A stretch of 64,000 nucleotides of DNA, taken from positions 1 through 64,000 of the forward strand of contig JAYVQC010000241.1 of NCBI GenBank assembly GCA_043757045.1, in the 5' to 3' direction. Within the stretch, counting starts at the first letter, position 1, and each line of letters starts with the position of its first letter. Below are positions 1 to 8,755 of the stretch, in pieces. This DNA is from JANNGC01 sp043757045 (GTDB lineage: Bacteria; Verrucomicrobiota; Verrucomicrobiia; Limisphaerales; SIBH01). Below the pieces are notes generated by a model. The model had not been told where the DNA came from, did no database searches, and was given only the letters and a program-made list of their open reading frames with translations. Position numbers and translations under genes: made by a program.

Positions 1-186
1 CCGCGGAGGAGTCGTGCGGAACTGGCGGGAGCCCCACCCGGCGCGCGCGGAGCGACGACGCCCTACCACGTTTGGCTTTCCGTCACCTTCGCCGTTTAAG
101 AACAGTGTTCATATGCACCCTTTGGCTCCGTGCGCCGCGAATTCCCCGTTGCCACTTTTTTGCGCCTTCCCATAATCGCCGCCCTT

Positions 187-1185
187 ATGAAACAACCCAT
201 TCGCGTGGCCGTCACCGGCGCAGCCGGTCAAATTGGTTACTCACTTCTTTTCCGCATCGCCTCCGGCTCGATGTTCGGCCCGGACCAGCCGGTCATTCTC
301 CACCTTGTCGAAGTTGAACCCGCTTTGCCTGCCTTGCAGGGCGTGGCGATGGAACTCGACGACTGCGCGTTCCCGCTGCTCAAGGGCATCGTACCCACCG
401 CGAATCTCGACGAAGGCTTTCGCAATGTGAACTGGGCGCTGCTCGTCGGCAGCGTGCCGCGCAAGCAGGGGATGGAGCGCAAGGATCTGCTTGGCATCAA
501 CGGGAAAATTTTTGTCGGCCAAGGGCAGGCCATTCAGAACAATGCGGCGGCAGACTTCCGCGTCCTCGTCGTTGGCAATCCCTGCAACACCAACTGCTGG
601 ATCGCCATGAACAGCGCGCAGAAAGTGGGCGGCAGCAAATTCGACGCGTCCCGCTGGCACGCCATGACCCGCCTCGACGAAAACCGCGCCAAGTCCCAGC
701 TTGCGAAGAAGGCCGGCGTGGACACCACCGCTGTCACCAACGTCGCCGTGTGGGGCAATCACTCCGCCACGCAGTATCCTGATTTCTACAACGCCAAGAT
801 CGGTGGTCGTCCCGCGACTGAAGTCATCACCGACGAAGCGTGGCTTCAGGGCGACTTCATCGCCACGGTGCAGCAGCGCGGCTCGGCCATTATCAAGGCC
901 CGGGGCGCCAGCAGCGCGGCCAGCGCGGCGAATGCCGTCGTGGATTCCGTGCGCTCCATCGCCACGCCCACCGCGCCCGGCGACTGGCACAGCGTGTGTG
1001 TTCACTCCGATGGCAGCTACGACGTCGAGAAGGACATCATCACTTCCTTCCCGGTGCGCAGCAACGGTACCAAGCTCGAGATTGTTCAAGGTCTGCCCGT
1101 GAACGAGTTCAGCCGCGCGAAGATCAACGCCACCGTGAACGAGCTGAAGGAAGAGCGCGACATGGTGCGCGATTTGTTGAAGTAG
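187..1185 (+). CDS. mdh: Malate dehydrogenase
   Basis: NAD-dependent malate dehydrogenase, interconverting malate and oxaloacetate in the TCA cycle; cytosolic. The start at 187 gives 332 residues, the usual length of the family, and begins directly with the Rossmann strand and the GAAGQIGY dinucleotide-binding loop. The frame is open from 130 but the extra 19 residues do not look like part of the family. The LDDCAFPLL segment, the substrate-loop arginines around RKQGMERKDLL and the catalytic histidine in WGNHSATQ (about residue 190) are all visible, which is the pattern of the cytosolic/bacterial MDH group with a long N-terminal loop. It stands alone and is followed by a strong terminator. 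Confidence 0.96.
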   Translation: MKQPIRVAVTGAAGQIGYSLLFRIASGSMFGPDQPVILHLVEVEPALPALQGVAMELDDCAFPLLKGIVPTANLDEGFRNVNWALLVGSVPRKQGMERKDLLGINGKIFVGQGQAIQNNAAADFRVLVVGNPCNTNCWIAMNSAQKVGGSKFDASRWHAMTRLDENRAKSQLAKKAGVDTTAVTNVAVWGNHSATQYPDFYNAKIGGRPATEVITDEAWLQGDFIATVQQRGSAIIKARGASSAASAANAVVDSVRSIATPTAPGDWHSVCVHSDGSYDVEKDIITSFPVRSNGTKLEIVQGLPVNEFSRAKINATVNELKEERDMVRDLLK

Positions 1186-1207
1186 GATTCGCGCGAAGAC
1201 TTTGCCC

Positions 1208-1238
1208 AAGCCGCCGCTGATTCAGCGGCGGCTTTTTC
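1208..1238 (+). terminator. Rho-independent terminator of mdh
   Basis: A 13-bp perfect stem (1208-1220 pairing with 1222-1234) built on AAGCCGCCGCTGA and its complement runs straight into a short T-rich stretch. It lies 23 bp after the mdh stop codon. Confidence 0.85.
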
Positions 1239-1247
1239 ATTGCAGCG

Positions 1248-1351
1248 GGAGCGCGGGCTTTAGCCCGCTTCAACTTTCATCATGTCGAGGGTTTGAAAAT
1301 GAATGGCCTGCTTGGGTCCGGCGAGTTGAAGCGGCGTGAACGCCGCGCCCC
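1248..1351. repeat. REP-like palindromic element (GGAGCG type)
   Basis: Left arm 1248-1274 reads GGAGCGCGGGCTTTAGCCCG followed by CTTCAAC; the right arm near 1325-1350 is a diverged inverse copy starting GTTGAAGCGGCG. Each arm is itself a small palindrome. The same left arm is found with a perfect partner at 17541-17646, so this is an interspersed repeat rather than a local hairpin. Confidence 0.75.
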
Positions 1352-1405
1352 AAAATATTTCCCGCTCGCTCATTCCCGCCGCGTTTGAAAAGCTCCGCCC
1401 CACGT

Positions 1406-2791
1406 ATGGCTGACACCCTTTCTGCAAACGCCCCGGCCCCGTCCGGCACACTCCCGCGCGGCGTCCCCTTCATCATCGGCAACGAGGCCGCCGAGCGCTT
1501 CAGCTACTACGGGATGATGTCCATCCTCACGATTTACCTCAGTCGTGAATTGAAGATGGGCGATGTTCACGGCAAGGAAGTCGTCCACCTCTTCGCCACG
1601 GCGGTTTATTTTCTCCCGCTCTTCGGCGCGTGGCTCGCGGACCGCTGGCTCGGGCGTTACTGGACCATTCTCACCATCTCAATGTTTTACTGCGCGGGCC
1701 ACGGCGCGCTCGCGCTCTTCGAGGGCAACAAGGCCGGCGTGTATCTCGGACTCATCCTCATCGCCATCGGCGCGGGCGGCATCAAGCCGTGCGTCTCCGC
1801 ATTCGTGGGGGATCAATTCGTCGCGGGGAATGAGAAGGGACTGACGCGCGTGTACGGCTGGTTCTACTGGTCGATCAATTTCGGCGCGACCTTCGGCTTC
1901 GCGCTCATCCCGATGCTCCGCGACAAGCACGGTTACAGTTGGGCCTTCGGCGTGCCCGGTTTCGCGATGGCCGTGGCGACGTTCATCTTCTGGCTGGGGC
2001 GGAAAAACTATGTGCGCCAGCCACCGCAGCGGGAGTCGAAACAAGCCGGCATCTTCTCCATCGTGTTCAACCCCCAGACCGACGAAGACCGACGCTCCGC
2101 CCGCGCCGTCCGTCGCATCTTCCTCGTCTTCCTCACCATCCCCGTCTTCTTCGCCCTCTACAATCAGGTCAACACCACCTGGGTCTTGCAGGGTGAGAAG
2201 ATGACGCCATTTGAAATTCCCATTTTCATTTCGCTGAGTTGGGCCAATGGATTCCAAGTGTCTCCAGTTTGGTACAAACTGGACGGCGAGCGGATGCAGG
2301 CCGTCGGCTCCATTCTCGTGATGATCTGGGTGCCGATTCTCACCTACCTCATTTACCCGCTCTGCGAAAAACTAGGACTGCGCCCCACGGCTCTGCGCCG
2401 CATGGGCCTGGGCATGGTGCTCGCAGGCGTCACCTATGTCATCTCCGGCTGGATGCAGGCGCGCATTGATGGCGGCGAAACCCTGAGCCTCGCGTGGCAA
2501 CTCATCCCCTACATCGTGCTCGTCGCGGGGGAAGTGCTCGTCTCCGCCACCGGATTGGAATACGCATTCGAGCAGGCACCCAAGTCCATGCGCAGCATGA
2601 TGATGAGCCTCTGGCTCCTGACCATCGCGGGCGGCCACTTCCTCATCGCCCTGTTCACGAACCTCAACGCGCGCTTCGTGAAAGCCAGCGGCGCGAAGGA
2701 ACTCTACTTCTACGCCGCGCTGATGTTTGTGGTGAGCGTGATCTTCATGGGCATCGCTACGTGGGTCGGGAAGCGCAAGCAAACCGCATGA
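1406..2791 (+). CDS. POT/PTR-family proton-dependent oligopeptide transporter
   Basis: Inner-membrane proton-coupled symporter of the POT (PTR2) branch of the major facilitator superfamily, importing di- and tripeptides. The family signature ExxERFxYY is present as EAAERFSYYG near residue 25, and about a dozen hydrophobic segments follow. Length (461 residues) is normal. The ATG at 1406 is preferred over the in-frame TTG at 1385 because it begins just ahead of the conserved N-terminal segment. The hydroxyproline/peptidase operon a little downstream makes peptide uptake a sensible local role, but that link is inference. It is followed by a palindromic repeat. Confidence 0.9.
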   Translation: MADTLSANAPAPSGTLPRGVPFIIGNEAAERFSYYGMMSILTIYLSRELKMGDVHGKEVVHLFATAVYFLPLFGAWLADRWLGRYWTILTISMFYCAGHGALALFEGNKAGVYLGLILIAIGAGGIKPCVSAFVGDQFVAGNEKGLTRVYGWFYWSINFGATFGFALIPMLRDKHGYSWAFGVPGFAMAVATFIFWLGRKNYVRQPPQRESKQAGIFSIVFNPQTDEDRRSARAVRRIFLVFLTIPVFFALYNQVNTTWVLQGEKMTPFEIPIFISLSWANGFQVSPVWYKLDGERMQAVGSILVMIWVPILTYLIYPLCEKLGLRPTALRRMGLGMVLAGVTYVISGWMQARIDGGETLSLAWQLIPYIVLVAGEVLVSATGLEYAFEQAPKSMRSMMMSLWLLTIAGGHFLIALFTNLNARFVKASGAKELYFYAALMFVVSVIFMGIATWVGKRKQTA

Positions 2792-2795
2792 GGGC

Positions 2796-2861
2796 GGAGC
2801 GCCGAGCATGGCTCGGCTTGGGAGCGCGGCGTTACTCATGCCGAGCGATGCTCGGCGCTCC
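2796..2861. repeat. REP-like palindromic element (GCCGAGC type)
   Basis: GGAGCGCCGAGCATGGCTCGG at 2796 onward and its inverse GCCGAGCGATGCTCGGCGCT near 2840-2861 face each other. The head GGAGCGC is shared with the elements at 1248 and 17541 but the palindromic stem differs. It sits between the transporter and the acetyltransferase and is not coding. Confidence 0.7.
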
Positions 2862-2879
2862 AATGGAACTTTCGCCACC

Positions 2880-3377
2880 ATGACGCCGAAGATCGAGACC
2901 GCCCGCGCCGAACACCTCGCGGAAATTTCCGCCCTCGCCGCCGTCATCTGGCGCGCGCACTACCCCGGCATCATCACGCCCGCCCAAATTGATCACATGC
3001 TCGCCCGCAGCTACGACGTGGCCACGATGCGCCGTGAACTGGAGAACGGCATCGCCTGGTTCCGCGCGCTGGTGGAGGGCGAACTGCGCGCTTTCGCCTC
3101 CGTCGGTCCCACGGAGATCGCGACCGAATTCAAACTGCACAAACTCTACGTCCACCCCGACTGGCAGCGCCACGGCCTCGGCAGCGCGCTGTTGAAGGAG
3201 TGCGAGTCCACCGCCCGCGCCCGCGGCGCGACCACGCTGATGTTGAACGTGAACAAGCGGAACGAGATCGCGATCCGCGCCTACCGCCAGCGCGGCTTTA
3301 CCATTCGCGACTCCATCGTCGCCGACATCGGCGGCGGCTTCGTGATGGATGATTACGTGATGGGGAAGGCTCTGTAG
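2880..3377 (+). CDS. GNAT-family N-acetyltransferase
   Basis: Cytoplasmic acetyl-CoA-dependent N-acetyltransferase of unknown substrate, 165 residues. The start at 2880 excludes 24 codons that would be encoded by the upstream palindromic repeat. The acetyl-CoA pyrophosphate loop is visible as WQRHGLGSALL, preceded by the strand LHKLYVHPDW and followed by LNVNKRNEIAIRAYRQRGF, the usual motif A and motif B arrangement. The C-terminal FVMDDYVMGK stretch is typical for the group that acetylates small molecules or ribosomal/peptide amino groups. Substrate cannot be told from the sequence. Confidence 0.9.
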   Translation: MTPKIETARAEHLAEISALAAVIWRAHYPGIITPAQIDHMLARSYDVATMRRELENGIAWFRALVEGELRAFASVGPTEIATEFKLHKLYVHPDWQRHGLGSALLKECESTARARGATTLMLNVNKRNEIAIRAYRQRGFTIRDSIVADIGGGFVMDDYVMGKAL

Positions 3378-3411
3378 CCGCCCGAGCGATCGGCAATCGT
3401 GGAGCGATTGA

Positions 3412-3600
3412 ACGTGAATAGCCCCGGGTGCAACCCGGGTGACGATGCACAAGACGGCTCAACCCCGGAGGGGTTGAACCGTGCGATGGAGGTTCCGCCT
3501 ACCACGTTGTTCGACCCCTCCGGGGTCGATGCTCTCTCCATTTCGTCACCCCGGATTTCATCCGGGGCTATTCACGTTTAAGCCCTCCGGGCTTGGGCGG
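3412..3600. repeat. Nested palindromic repeat cluster between convergent genes
   Basis: Four palindromic modules are nested as A-B-B'-A'. A (3412-3444) reads ACGTGAATAGCCCCGG then ending GGGTGACGA; A' (3544-3578) is its inverse with a few changes. B (3458-3479) carries AACCCCGGAGGGGTTGAAC and B' (3508-3531) is its inverse. A further AAGCCCTCCGGGCTT palindrome ends the block. It fills the gap between the convergent acetyltransferase and DUF885 genes and could fold as a two-way terminator. Confidence 0.75.
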
Positions 3601-3606
3601 CGCGCT

Positions 3607-5370
3607 TCACTTCAACTTCGCCCGCACCAGTTCCGGCAAATACTTCATCGGCACGGAGCCTTGCGTAAGCACGGTCTCGTGGTAGCGGGCGAGGTTGAAC
3701 TTGTCGCCGAGGTCGCGCTGCACTTGCTCGCGCAGGCGGACGTGCGCCATGCGGCCGACGAAGTAGGTGCTGAGTTGCGTCGAGGTCTGCTTGGCGCGCA
3801 CGACTTTGGCGCGGGCCTCTTCTTCGGATTGAAACGCGCCTTCCACCATCAGGCGGATGGCTTCTTCGTCGGTCATGTTTTGCGTGTGCAGTTTGTTGTC
3901 GAGGATCGCGTTGCACACGGCGCGGAGATAAAACTTCAACTGGTTCAGGCGCAGCGCGAGTTCATCCGGGCCTGCGCCGTAACCCTGGTCGAGCATCATC
4001 TGCTCGGTATAGACGGCCCAGCCCTCGATGTACACGCCGGAGCCGAGCACACGGCGCAGCAGCGACGGCACGCGCGCGGAGTATTCGAGCTGCACGTAGT
4101 GGCCGGGATACGCCTCGTGGATGGTCAGGACTTGGAGCATGTGGCGGTTGTATTCTTCGAGCAGGCTCTGCGTTTGCTTGGCGCTCCATTCTTTGGCCGG
4201 CGGCGAAATCGCATACATGCTTGGCGAATCGGGATCGAGCGCCGGCGCTCCATTCATGTAGGCGAGTGAATTGCCGCGCTGAAACTCCGGCATCTCGATG
4301 ATCTGGCAACGGTCCGGCTCCAGCATCTTCAGAATGTTTTTCTCACGGATGAACTTCTTGATGCTGTCCACCTGCGCCCGCGCATCGGCGAGCAGTTCCT
4401 CCGGCTTGCTGTGTTCTTTCGACACGGCGGCGATGACGCGCGCGATGGTGGCTCGCTTGCCCACGTCATCCGCGACGGGCAACGGCGTGGTCGGGAAATA
4501 ACGATGCCAGAGCTGGCGCGCGACCACATACATGTCGTTGCGCACGCGCTGAAATTCGGACTCGGCATCGCGCAGCACTTCGTCCGCGCTGAGTCCGGCG
4601 TTCAACGTGTATTCGAGTTTCTTCGCGAACTTCCGTTTGCCCAGCCGCCAGCCGTCGGTGGAGCGCGGCAACAAGTCCTTCTCCAGCCACTGCTGATACT
4701 CTTTGAGCACCGCCACCACGCGCGCGGCCTCGGCCTTGAGCGCGGGCAACTGCGGCGACTCACCGACGAACGCAAAAATATCGCGCTCGTAAAAGCCGAT
4801 GGAACCTTTGTTCTGCTTGATAGCGGTCTCCAGCACCGCCCGAGGCGGGCTTTTCAGATTCACCTTCGCCGCCGCCACGATGCCGGGAATCTGTTTCATC
4901 CGCGCAATGCTGTTCGCGATGTTCGTCTCCTTTGGCAAGCGCGATTGCGTAAGGAGCAGGAACACGCTGTCGCTGATGTATTCGTTGTAAGCGCGCGGAT
5001 TGGTGGCGAAGGGCTGAGTGTTCTCGCGCACCCAGATGGAGCCTTCGAGTTCGTGGTCGAAGATGTCGAAGTTGATGCGCTCGTCCGTCGAAAGCTTCGC
5101 GCGGTCGATCTCTTGGTGCAGCCGCTGGCGAGTCGCCTTCCAGTGCGCGAGCGACTTCGCCAGCGCAGCAGGCGAGAGATCATCCATGCGATCATCGAAG
5201 CGATGGTCGCCCAGCGCCGTCGCCTCGGTCGGATGCAGCGCAAACCGTTCGTCGAGATAACGGCGGAAGAAGGATTCGAGCGGGCTGGCACCGGGGGAAT
5301 CCGCCGCTTGGGCGAGGGCGGCGACCCATGCCAGGAGAATCAAGGGCAGGAGAATTCGAGTTTTGTTCAT
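3607..5370 (-). CDS. DUF885-family secreted protein
   Basis: Member of the DUF885 family, secreted or lipoprotein-like enzymes thought to be metallopeptidase-related; true activity unknown. From the chosen ATG (5370; another ATG lies at 5376) the protein has 587 residues, with a clear signal peptide MNKTRILLPLILLAWVAALAQA. The family signature HEAYPGHY lies in the C-terminal third, followed by GWAVYTEQMM, both typical for DUF885. The gene starts about 15 bp after the stop of the preceding minus-strand gene and is the last gene of the long leftward operon, which otherwise encodes peptide and hydroxyproline breakdown; a peptidase role would fit that. Confidence 0.85.
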   Translation of the reverse strand: MNKTRILLPLILLAWVAALAQAADSPGASPLESFFRRYLDERFALHPTEATALGDHRFDDRMDDLSPAALAKSLAHWKATRQRLHQEIDRAKLSTDERINFDIFDHELEGSIWVRENTQPFATNPRAYNEYISDSVFLLLTQSRLPKETNIANSIARMKQIPGIVAAAKVNLKSPPRAVLETAIKQNKGSIGFYERDIFAFVGESPQLPALKAEAARVVAVLKEYQQWLEKDLLPRSTDGWRLGKRKFAKKLEYTLNAGLSADEVLRDAESEFQRVRNDMYVVARQLWHRYFPTTPLPVADDVGKRATIARVIAAVSKEHSKPEELLADARAQVDSIKKFIREKNILKMLEPDRCQIIEMPEFQRGNSLAYMNGAPALDPDSPSMYAISPPAKEWSAKQTQSLLEEYNRHMLQVLTIHEAYPGHYVQLEYSARVPSLLRRVLGSGVYIEGWAVYTEQMMLDQGYGAGPDELALRLNQLKFYLRAVCNAILDNKLHTQNMTDEEAIRLMVEGAFQSEEEARAKVVRAKQTSTQLSTYFVGRMAHVRLREQVQRDLGDKFNLARYHETVLTQGSVPMKYLPELVRAKLK

Positions 5371-5386
5371 AAGCATTAAACGAAGG

Positions 5387-6013
5387 TCATTTGGCTCGCA
5401 GCAGGCTCTCCGGCAGGGCCAGCAGTTCATTGGAGGAACTGTCTGGTTTCCACGCGATGCGCCCGTCCGGTAGAATCCTCTTCACAGTCCCGCGCAGCGA
5501 ACCCTTGAGCGTGCGCACCCGATCACCCGGTTTCAGATCCGCCAGCTCGCAGAGGCTTTCCACTCCTTGAATCATCGATTCGCGATCCAGCACGCCGGCA
5601 ACGAAGTGGGCGGTGAGCGATGCGGCCTCGCGCCGACGAGGCAGGGGAAGATCGGCGAACAGGACATCGACGAGGCGGCGGGCGATTTCAGCGAAGGTGT
5701 TTCCGTTGAAGAACAGGAATGGAGCAGAACGATGGCAGCGGAACAGGAACTCGATGGTTTCGAGCAGCGTCAGGCTTTGCGACCGGGTTTCTTCCCAGAG
5801 CCGGCGGACTTTTTCGTGAGTTTCCGAATTAAGGCCGTGCTGAGCGCGTCCTCGTTCGCACGCTCCTCGGTTGAGGCCGAGGACAGACTCCCAACTCCAG
5901 TTTTGGATAAACGCGGCTCGGGCTTGTAGCGGTGCGTGTTCAGCACCACTCCCTCCATGAGCATGTCGGGCGTCACTTCCGCCAGCAGGTCTGTCCGCAG
6001 TTTCATTGGCCAT
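5387..6013 (-). CDS. Hypothetical protein, second frame of an overlapping or frameshifted gene
   Basis: The ATG-started frame gives 208 residues, but only the part after about position 5812 looks truly coding (LTLLETIEFLFRC, LKPGDRVRTLKG and a basic C-terminus). Upstream of that point the natural protein lies in the other frame (5770-6006). This frame has no ATG, GTG or TTG between position 6013 and the SMIQG region, so it either uses the distant 6013 start, a CTG, or is reached by a -1 frameshift at G-AAA-AAG (5815-5809). The segment LKPGDRVRTLKGSLRGTVKRI resembles a small KOW/SH3-like fold. Function unknown. Confidence 0.5.
   Translation of the reverse strand: MANETADRPAGGSDARHAHGGSGAEHAPLQARAAFIQNWSWESVLGLNRGACERGRAQHGLNSETHEKVRRLWEETRSQSLTLLETIEFLFRCHRSAPFLFFNGNTFAEIARRLVDVLFADLPLPRRREAASLTAHFVAGVLDRESMIQGVESLCELADLKPGDRVRTLKGSLRGTVKRILPDGRIAWKPDSSSNELLALPESLLRAK
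5770..6006 (-). CDS. Small hypothetical protein, first frame of the overlapping pair
   Basis: A 78-residue product beginning MKLRTDLLAEVTPDMLMEG and ending in a lysine-rich tail. Codons are strongly G/C at third positions, so this frame looks genuinely translated. It overlaps the 5387-6013 frame entirely. Joining the two at the A-rich run near 5812 would give a single protein of about 206 residues without any long unnatural stretch. No family recognised. It lies 60 bp downstream of the FAD dehydrogenase in the same operon. Confidence 0.55.
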   Translation of the reverse strand: MKLRTDLLAEVTPDMLMEGVVLNTHRYKPEPRLSKTGVGSLSSASTEERANEDALSTALIRKLTKKSAGSGKKPGRKA

Positions 6014-6066
6014 AATTTAAGCTTGGGCGCAGTCTTTCGGCAAGCGGGCAGACAAGCAAGTTGGTG

Positions 6067-7329
6067 TCACGCATAACGATCTGGATTCAGAAGCTTGAGG
6101 TCGAGGGACCGCATTTCGCCGGAAAGGATTTCGCTGACCAGCCGGCCGGTGATCGGCCCGAGGCTCAGGCCCATCATCGCGTGGCCGGTGGCGATGGTGA
6201 GGTTCGAGAACTTCGCCGTGCGCCCGAGATACGGCAGCCCATCCGGCGAACATGGACGCAGACCGTGCCACGGCTGGATGCCGGCAAAATCTTCAGTCGT
6301 GAACTTCGGAAAATACTTCACCGCCGCCTTGATGATGCCGCGCACGCGCACGGGATTGATGTCCTCGTTCAGCCCGGCGATTTCCATCGTGCCGCCGAAG
6401 CGCAGCGTATCGCCCATCGGCGTCACCGCCACGCGCGCCTCGGTGAAAATGGAGCAGAGTTGGGGCAACTCGCGCGGCTTCGAGAGCGTGAGACTGTAGC
6501 CTTTGCCGGCCTGCATCGGGAGCTTGAGTCCAAGTTGATCGGCGACGATTGGCGACCACGAACCTCCGCACAAAATAAATTCGTCTGCCCCCAATGCGTC
6601 TGCCCCCGCCTTCAGTGCCGCGATGCGTGGACCGTGATGTGTGATGCCGGCAACTTCAGTGCTCCAGAGAAACTTCACCCCCATCGCATCGCACTGCCGT
6701 TTCAGCCCCGCCATGAAACGGTTCGGCGACAGGTGGCAGTCTTTCGGAAAATAAACCCCGCCCGCGACCTCCATCGTCACAGTCGGGTCGAGTTGGGCGA
6801 CTTGCCTGGCGTCCATGACCTGCGCGGGCACGCCGAGTTGGTTAGCCAGCGCGGCGTACTTCGCCTCGTCGTCCAAGCCGTGCTGCGTCTGGCACAGCAT
6901 CACCAGGCCCTTCTTCACCAGACCGAAATCGTTGTCCGGCAGCGCGGCAAGTTCCTCGAAGCAATCGCGGCTGGCGAAACTCAAATCACGAATCAACGGC
7001 GCACTGCGGGCGACGTGCGTCGCGTTCGCCGCGCGCATGAACTTCCAGCCCCACGACATCAATTCCCAATTCAAGCGCGGCTTGATGTAGAGCGGTGACT
7101 CGGGATTGAACATCCACTTGAGCGCCGTGCCCACGACACCCGGCGCGGCCAGCGGCACGAAATGGCTCGGCACCACCATGCCCGCGTTGCCGAAGGAACA
7201 GCCGTCACGCTGCTCCGGATTGCGGTCAATGAGCGTGACGCGATGCCCGCGCCGCGCGCAGTAGTAAGCCGTGGACAATCCGATGACGCCGCCGCCGATG
7301 ATGAGGATGGATTTGGATTCTGAACTCAT
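6067..7329 (-). CDS. FAD-dependent D-amino-acid dehydrogenase (probable cis-4-hydroxy-D-proline dehydrogenase)
   Basis: FAD-dependent oxidoreductase of the DAO/DadA family, 420 residues from ATG 7329, which overlaps the stop of the upstream gene by four bases (ATGA). The FAD-binding GxGxxG motif is at the N-terminus as ILIIGGGVIGLSTAYY, followed by the conserved CSFGNAGMV region; the C-terminal FAD contact is GHAMMGLSLGPITGR. In an operon with a 4-hydroxyproline epimerase and a DHDPS-type deaminase, the likely reaction is oxidation of cis-4-hydroxy-D-proline to 1-pyrroline-4-hydroxy-2-carboxylate. The substrate is inferred from context; a general D-amino-acid dehydrogenase is the alternative. 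Confidence 0.88.
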   Translation of the reverse strand: MSSESKSILIIGGGVIGLSTAYYCARRGHRVTLIDRNPEQRDGCSFGNAGMVVPSHFVPLAAPGVVGTALKWMFNPESPLYIKPRLNWELMSWGWKFMRAANATHVARSAPLIRDLSFASRDCFEELAALPDNDFGLVKKGLVMLCQTQHGLDDEAKYAALANQLGVPAQVMDARQVAQLDPTVTMEVAGGVYFPKDCHLSPNRFMAGLKRQCDAMGVKFLWSTEVAGITHHGPRIAALKAGADALGADEFILCGGSWSPIVADQLGLKLPMQAGKGYSLTLSKPRELPQLCSIFTEARVAVTPMGDTLRFGGTMEIAGLNEDINPVRVRGIIKAAVKYFPKFTTEDFAGIQPWHGLRPCSPDGLPYLGRTAKFSNLTIATGHAMMGLSLGPITGRLVSEILSGEMRSLDLKLLNPDRYA

Positions 7330-8219
7330 TTGAACGTGGAGTGAATCGTCGCAAAGCGCGCCCGAATGTCGTCCGCCGAACCAATGGTCAGCCACACGTC
7401 ATAGTCGAATCTCATCCCCGGTGTGATGGCGAAACGCTTGAGCGGCGCGAAATAGGAACAGGAACCGTGCTCGCGTTTGCCATCGCCGAAACGGTAGCAG
7501 GTCAACTCGTCGGCCACGGGGACAAACACACCGACGCCGAAGTTGTTCGTGTTCACGTACGCCGCCCAGTGTTCGGTGAACTTACGCGATTCATTCGGCC
7601 AGCCGGGCTTCGATCTGCTTGCCGGTTCTGCGCTCCAAGCGTTCGCGCCCTGATAGACGAGCAGCGTGTCGTATTGCGGCTCGATGAAGACGGCGGGCAA
7701 CTCGTGCGCGATCTTCGGATGCGCGTTCGTGCCGGTGTAAGTCATCTTGAATTTCACATGCGCGACTTTGCCCGTCAGCGAAATCCATTCCTCGAAGGTC
7801 ACGTCGGGCAGATCCGCGCCCGAGGCCCAGTGCTTGCCCATCGACTTGGCATAGAGCGAAGTGCGCTCCGCCTTGAACTCCAGCAGGCGCGCCGGGTTGC
7901 CGCGCCAGTCGCCGCCTTGCACGGGATTCCAGCGCCACGGCTGCTTGTTCCAAAGTGAGTCATCCTTCGCGCCGTAGTACGACTGCTGCACGAGACGCCC
8001 ACGGTCCCAGTGGTTAATCACATTTTCGCCCGTGGCACTGAGCGCGAGGAACGCAATGCCCGCGCCGGAAGATTTCTTCACGCCGAGGCGCAGTTCACCG
8101 TTGTCGATGAACACGAAATCATTCGTCGCGCGTTCGGCGGGTAGATTCGCCGCAGAAGCGGCCAGCGTCTGGAGCATTGCTATGAGCAGCGCCACCGGTG
8201 ATTTGATTTTTCGTTTCAT
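7326..8219 (-). CDS. Secreted protein of unknown function
   Basis: A 297-residue protein with a signal peptide (KSPVALLIAMLQTLAASAA) and a beta-rich body with many Trp and Tyr residues (HWDRGRLVQQSYYGA, WRWNPVQGGDW, FEEWISLTGKVAHVKFKM). The pattern resembles secreted sugar- or glycan-associated beta-sandwich proteins seen in Planctomycetes and Verrucomicrobia, but I recognise no named family. It overlaps both neighbours by four bases (start 8219, stop 7326), so it is translationally coupled with the hydroxyproline genes. A role in binding or processing a glycosylated substrate is possible but unproven. Confidence 0.8.
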   Translation of the reverse strand: MKRKIKSPVALLIAMLQTLAASAANLPAERATNDFVFIDNGELRLGVKKSSGAGIAFLALSATGENVINHWDRGRLVQQSYYGAKDDSLWNKQPWRWNPVQGGDWRGNPARLLEFKAERTSLYAKSMGKHWASGADLPDVTFEEWISLTGKVAHVKFKMTYTGTNAHPKIAHELPAVFIEPQYDTLLVYQGANAWSAEPASRSKPGWPNESRKFTEHWAAYVNTNNFGVGVFVPVADELTCYRFGDGKREHGSCSYFAPLKRFAITPGMRFDYDVWLTIGSADDIRARFATIHSTFK

Positions 8220-8755
8220 TGCAAAGTTTTGGTCATGCCCACCACGGCCATCGTCAGTCCCCCCGGCATCGGTGCGTCATAACGCTCGGCCACTGCGTAA
8301 CCGTGGCGCGCATACAACGGCTCGCCAGCCAGCGTGGCCGCGAGTTCAATCCGCTGGAAGCCAGTTCCGCGAATCGCGTCCTCGCTCGCTGCCAGCAACG
8401 CTCCACCGATCCCGCGTCGCTCCCAATTCGGATGCACAAAAAACGCGCGCACCCGCGCCGCGTCCACCGCTGGATTCAATTCCGCATCCGCACCGCGGCG
8501 CTCACGGTCGCCGCCATACACCGCGAGCCGTTTGCTCCAGCCGCCGCACGCGATGATTTCGCCCTCGTTCTCCACGACGAAATAAGTGCCGTCGCGAATG
8601 AGCTGACGGTCCAGCCCGAACACCGGCCCCAGCGCCACGGCCAATTGTGCCTCCGAGTAACAGCGCATCAGCGACGTGCGCGTGACGTGCTCAATCAACT
8701 GCGCCAACGCGGGCGCGTCTTCATCGCGGGCGATGCGCAACGGCCAGTTCATCAC
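8216..8755 (-). CDS. GNAT-family N-acetyltransferase
   Basis: A 179-residue acetyltransferase with the acetyl-CoA loop NWERRGIGGALL, the preceding strand VRAFFVHP and the C-terminal LYARHGYAVAERYD helix-strand pair. ATGA-type four-base overlaps join it to the epimerase upstream and to the secreted protein downstream, so it belongs to the same operon. Substrate unknown; the context would allow acetylation of an amino acid or peptide released by the pathway. It is not closely related to the acetyltransferase at 2880-3377. Confidence 0.88.
   Translation of the reverse strand: MMNWPLRIARDEDAPALAQLIEHVTRTSLMRCYSEAQLAVALGPVFGLDRQLIRDGTYFVVENEGEIIACGGWSKRLAVYGGDRERRGADAELNPAVDAARVRAFFVHPNWERRGIGGALLAASEDAIRGTGFQRIELAATLAGEPLYARHGYAVAERYDAPMPGGLTMAVVGMTKTLQ

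Noticed and set aside
1..186. Possible coding at the left edge
   Set aside because: The open frames there are shifted shadows running into mdh; no family or codon pattern supports them.
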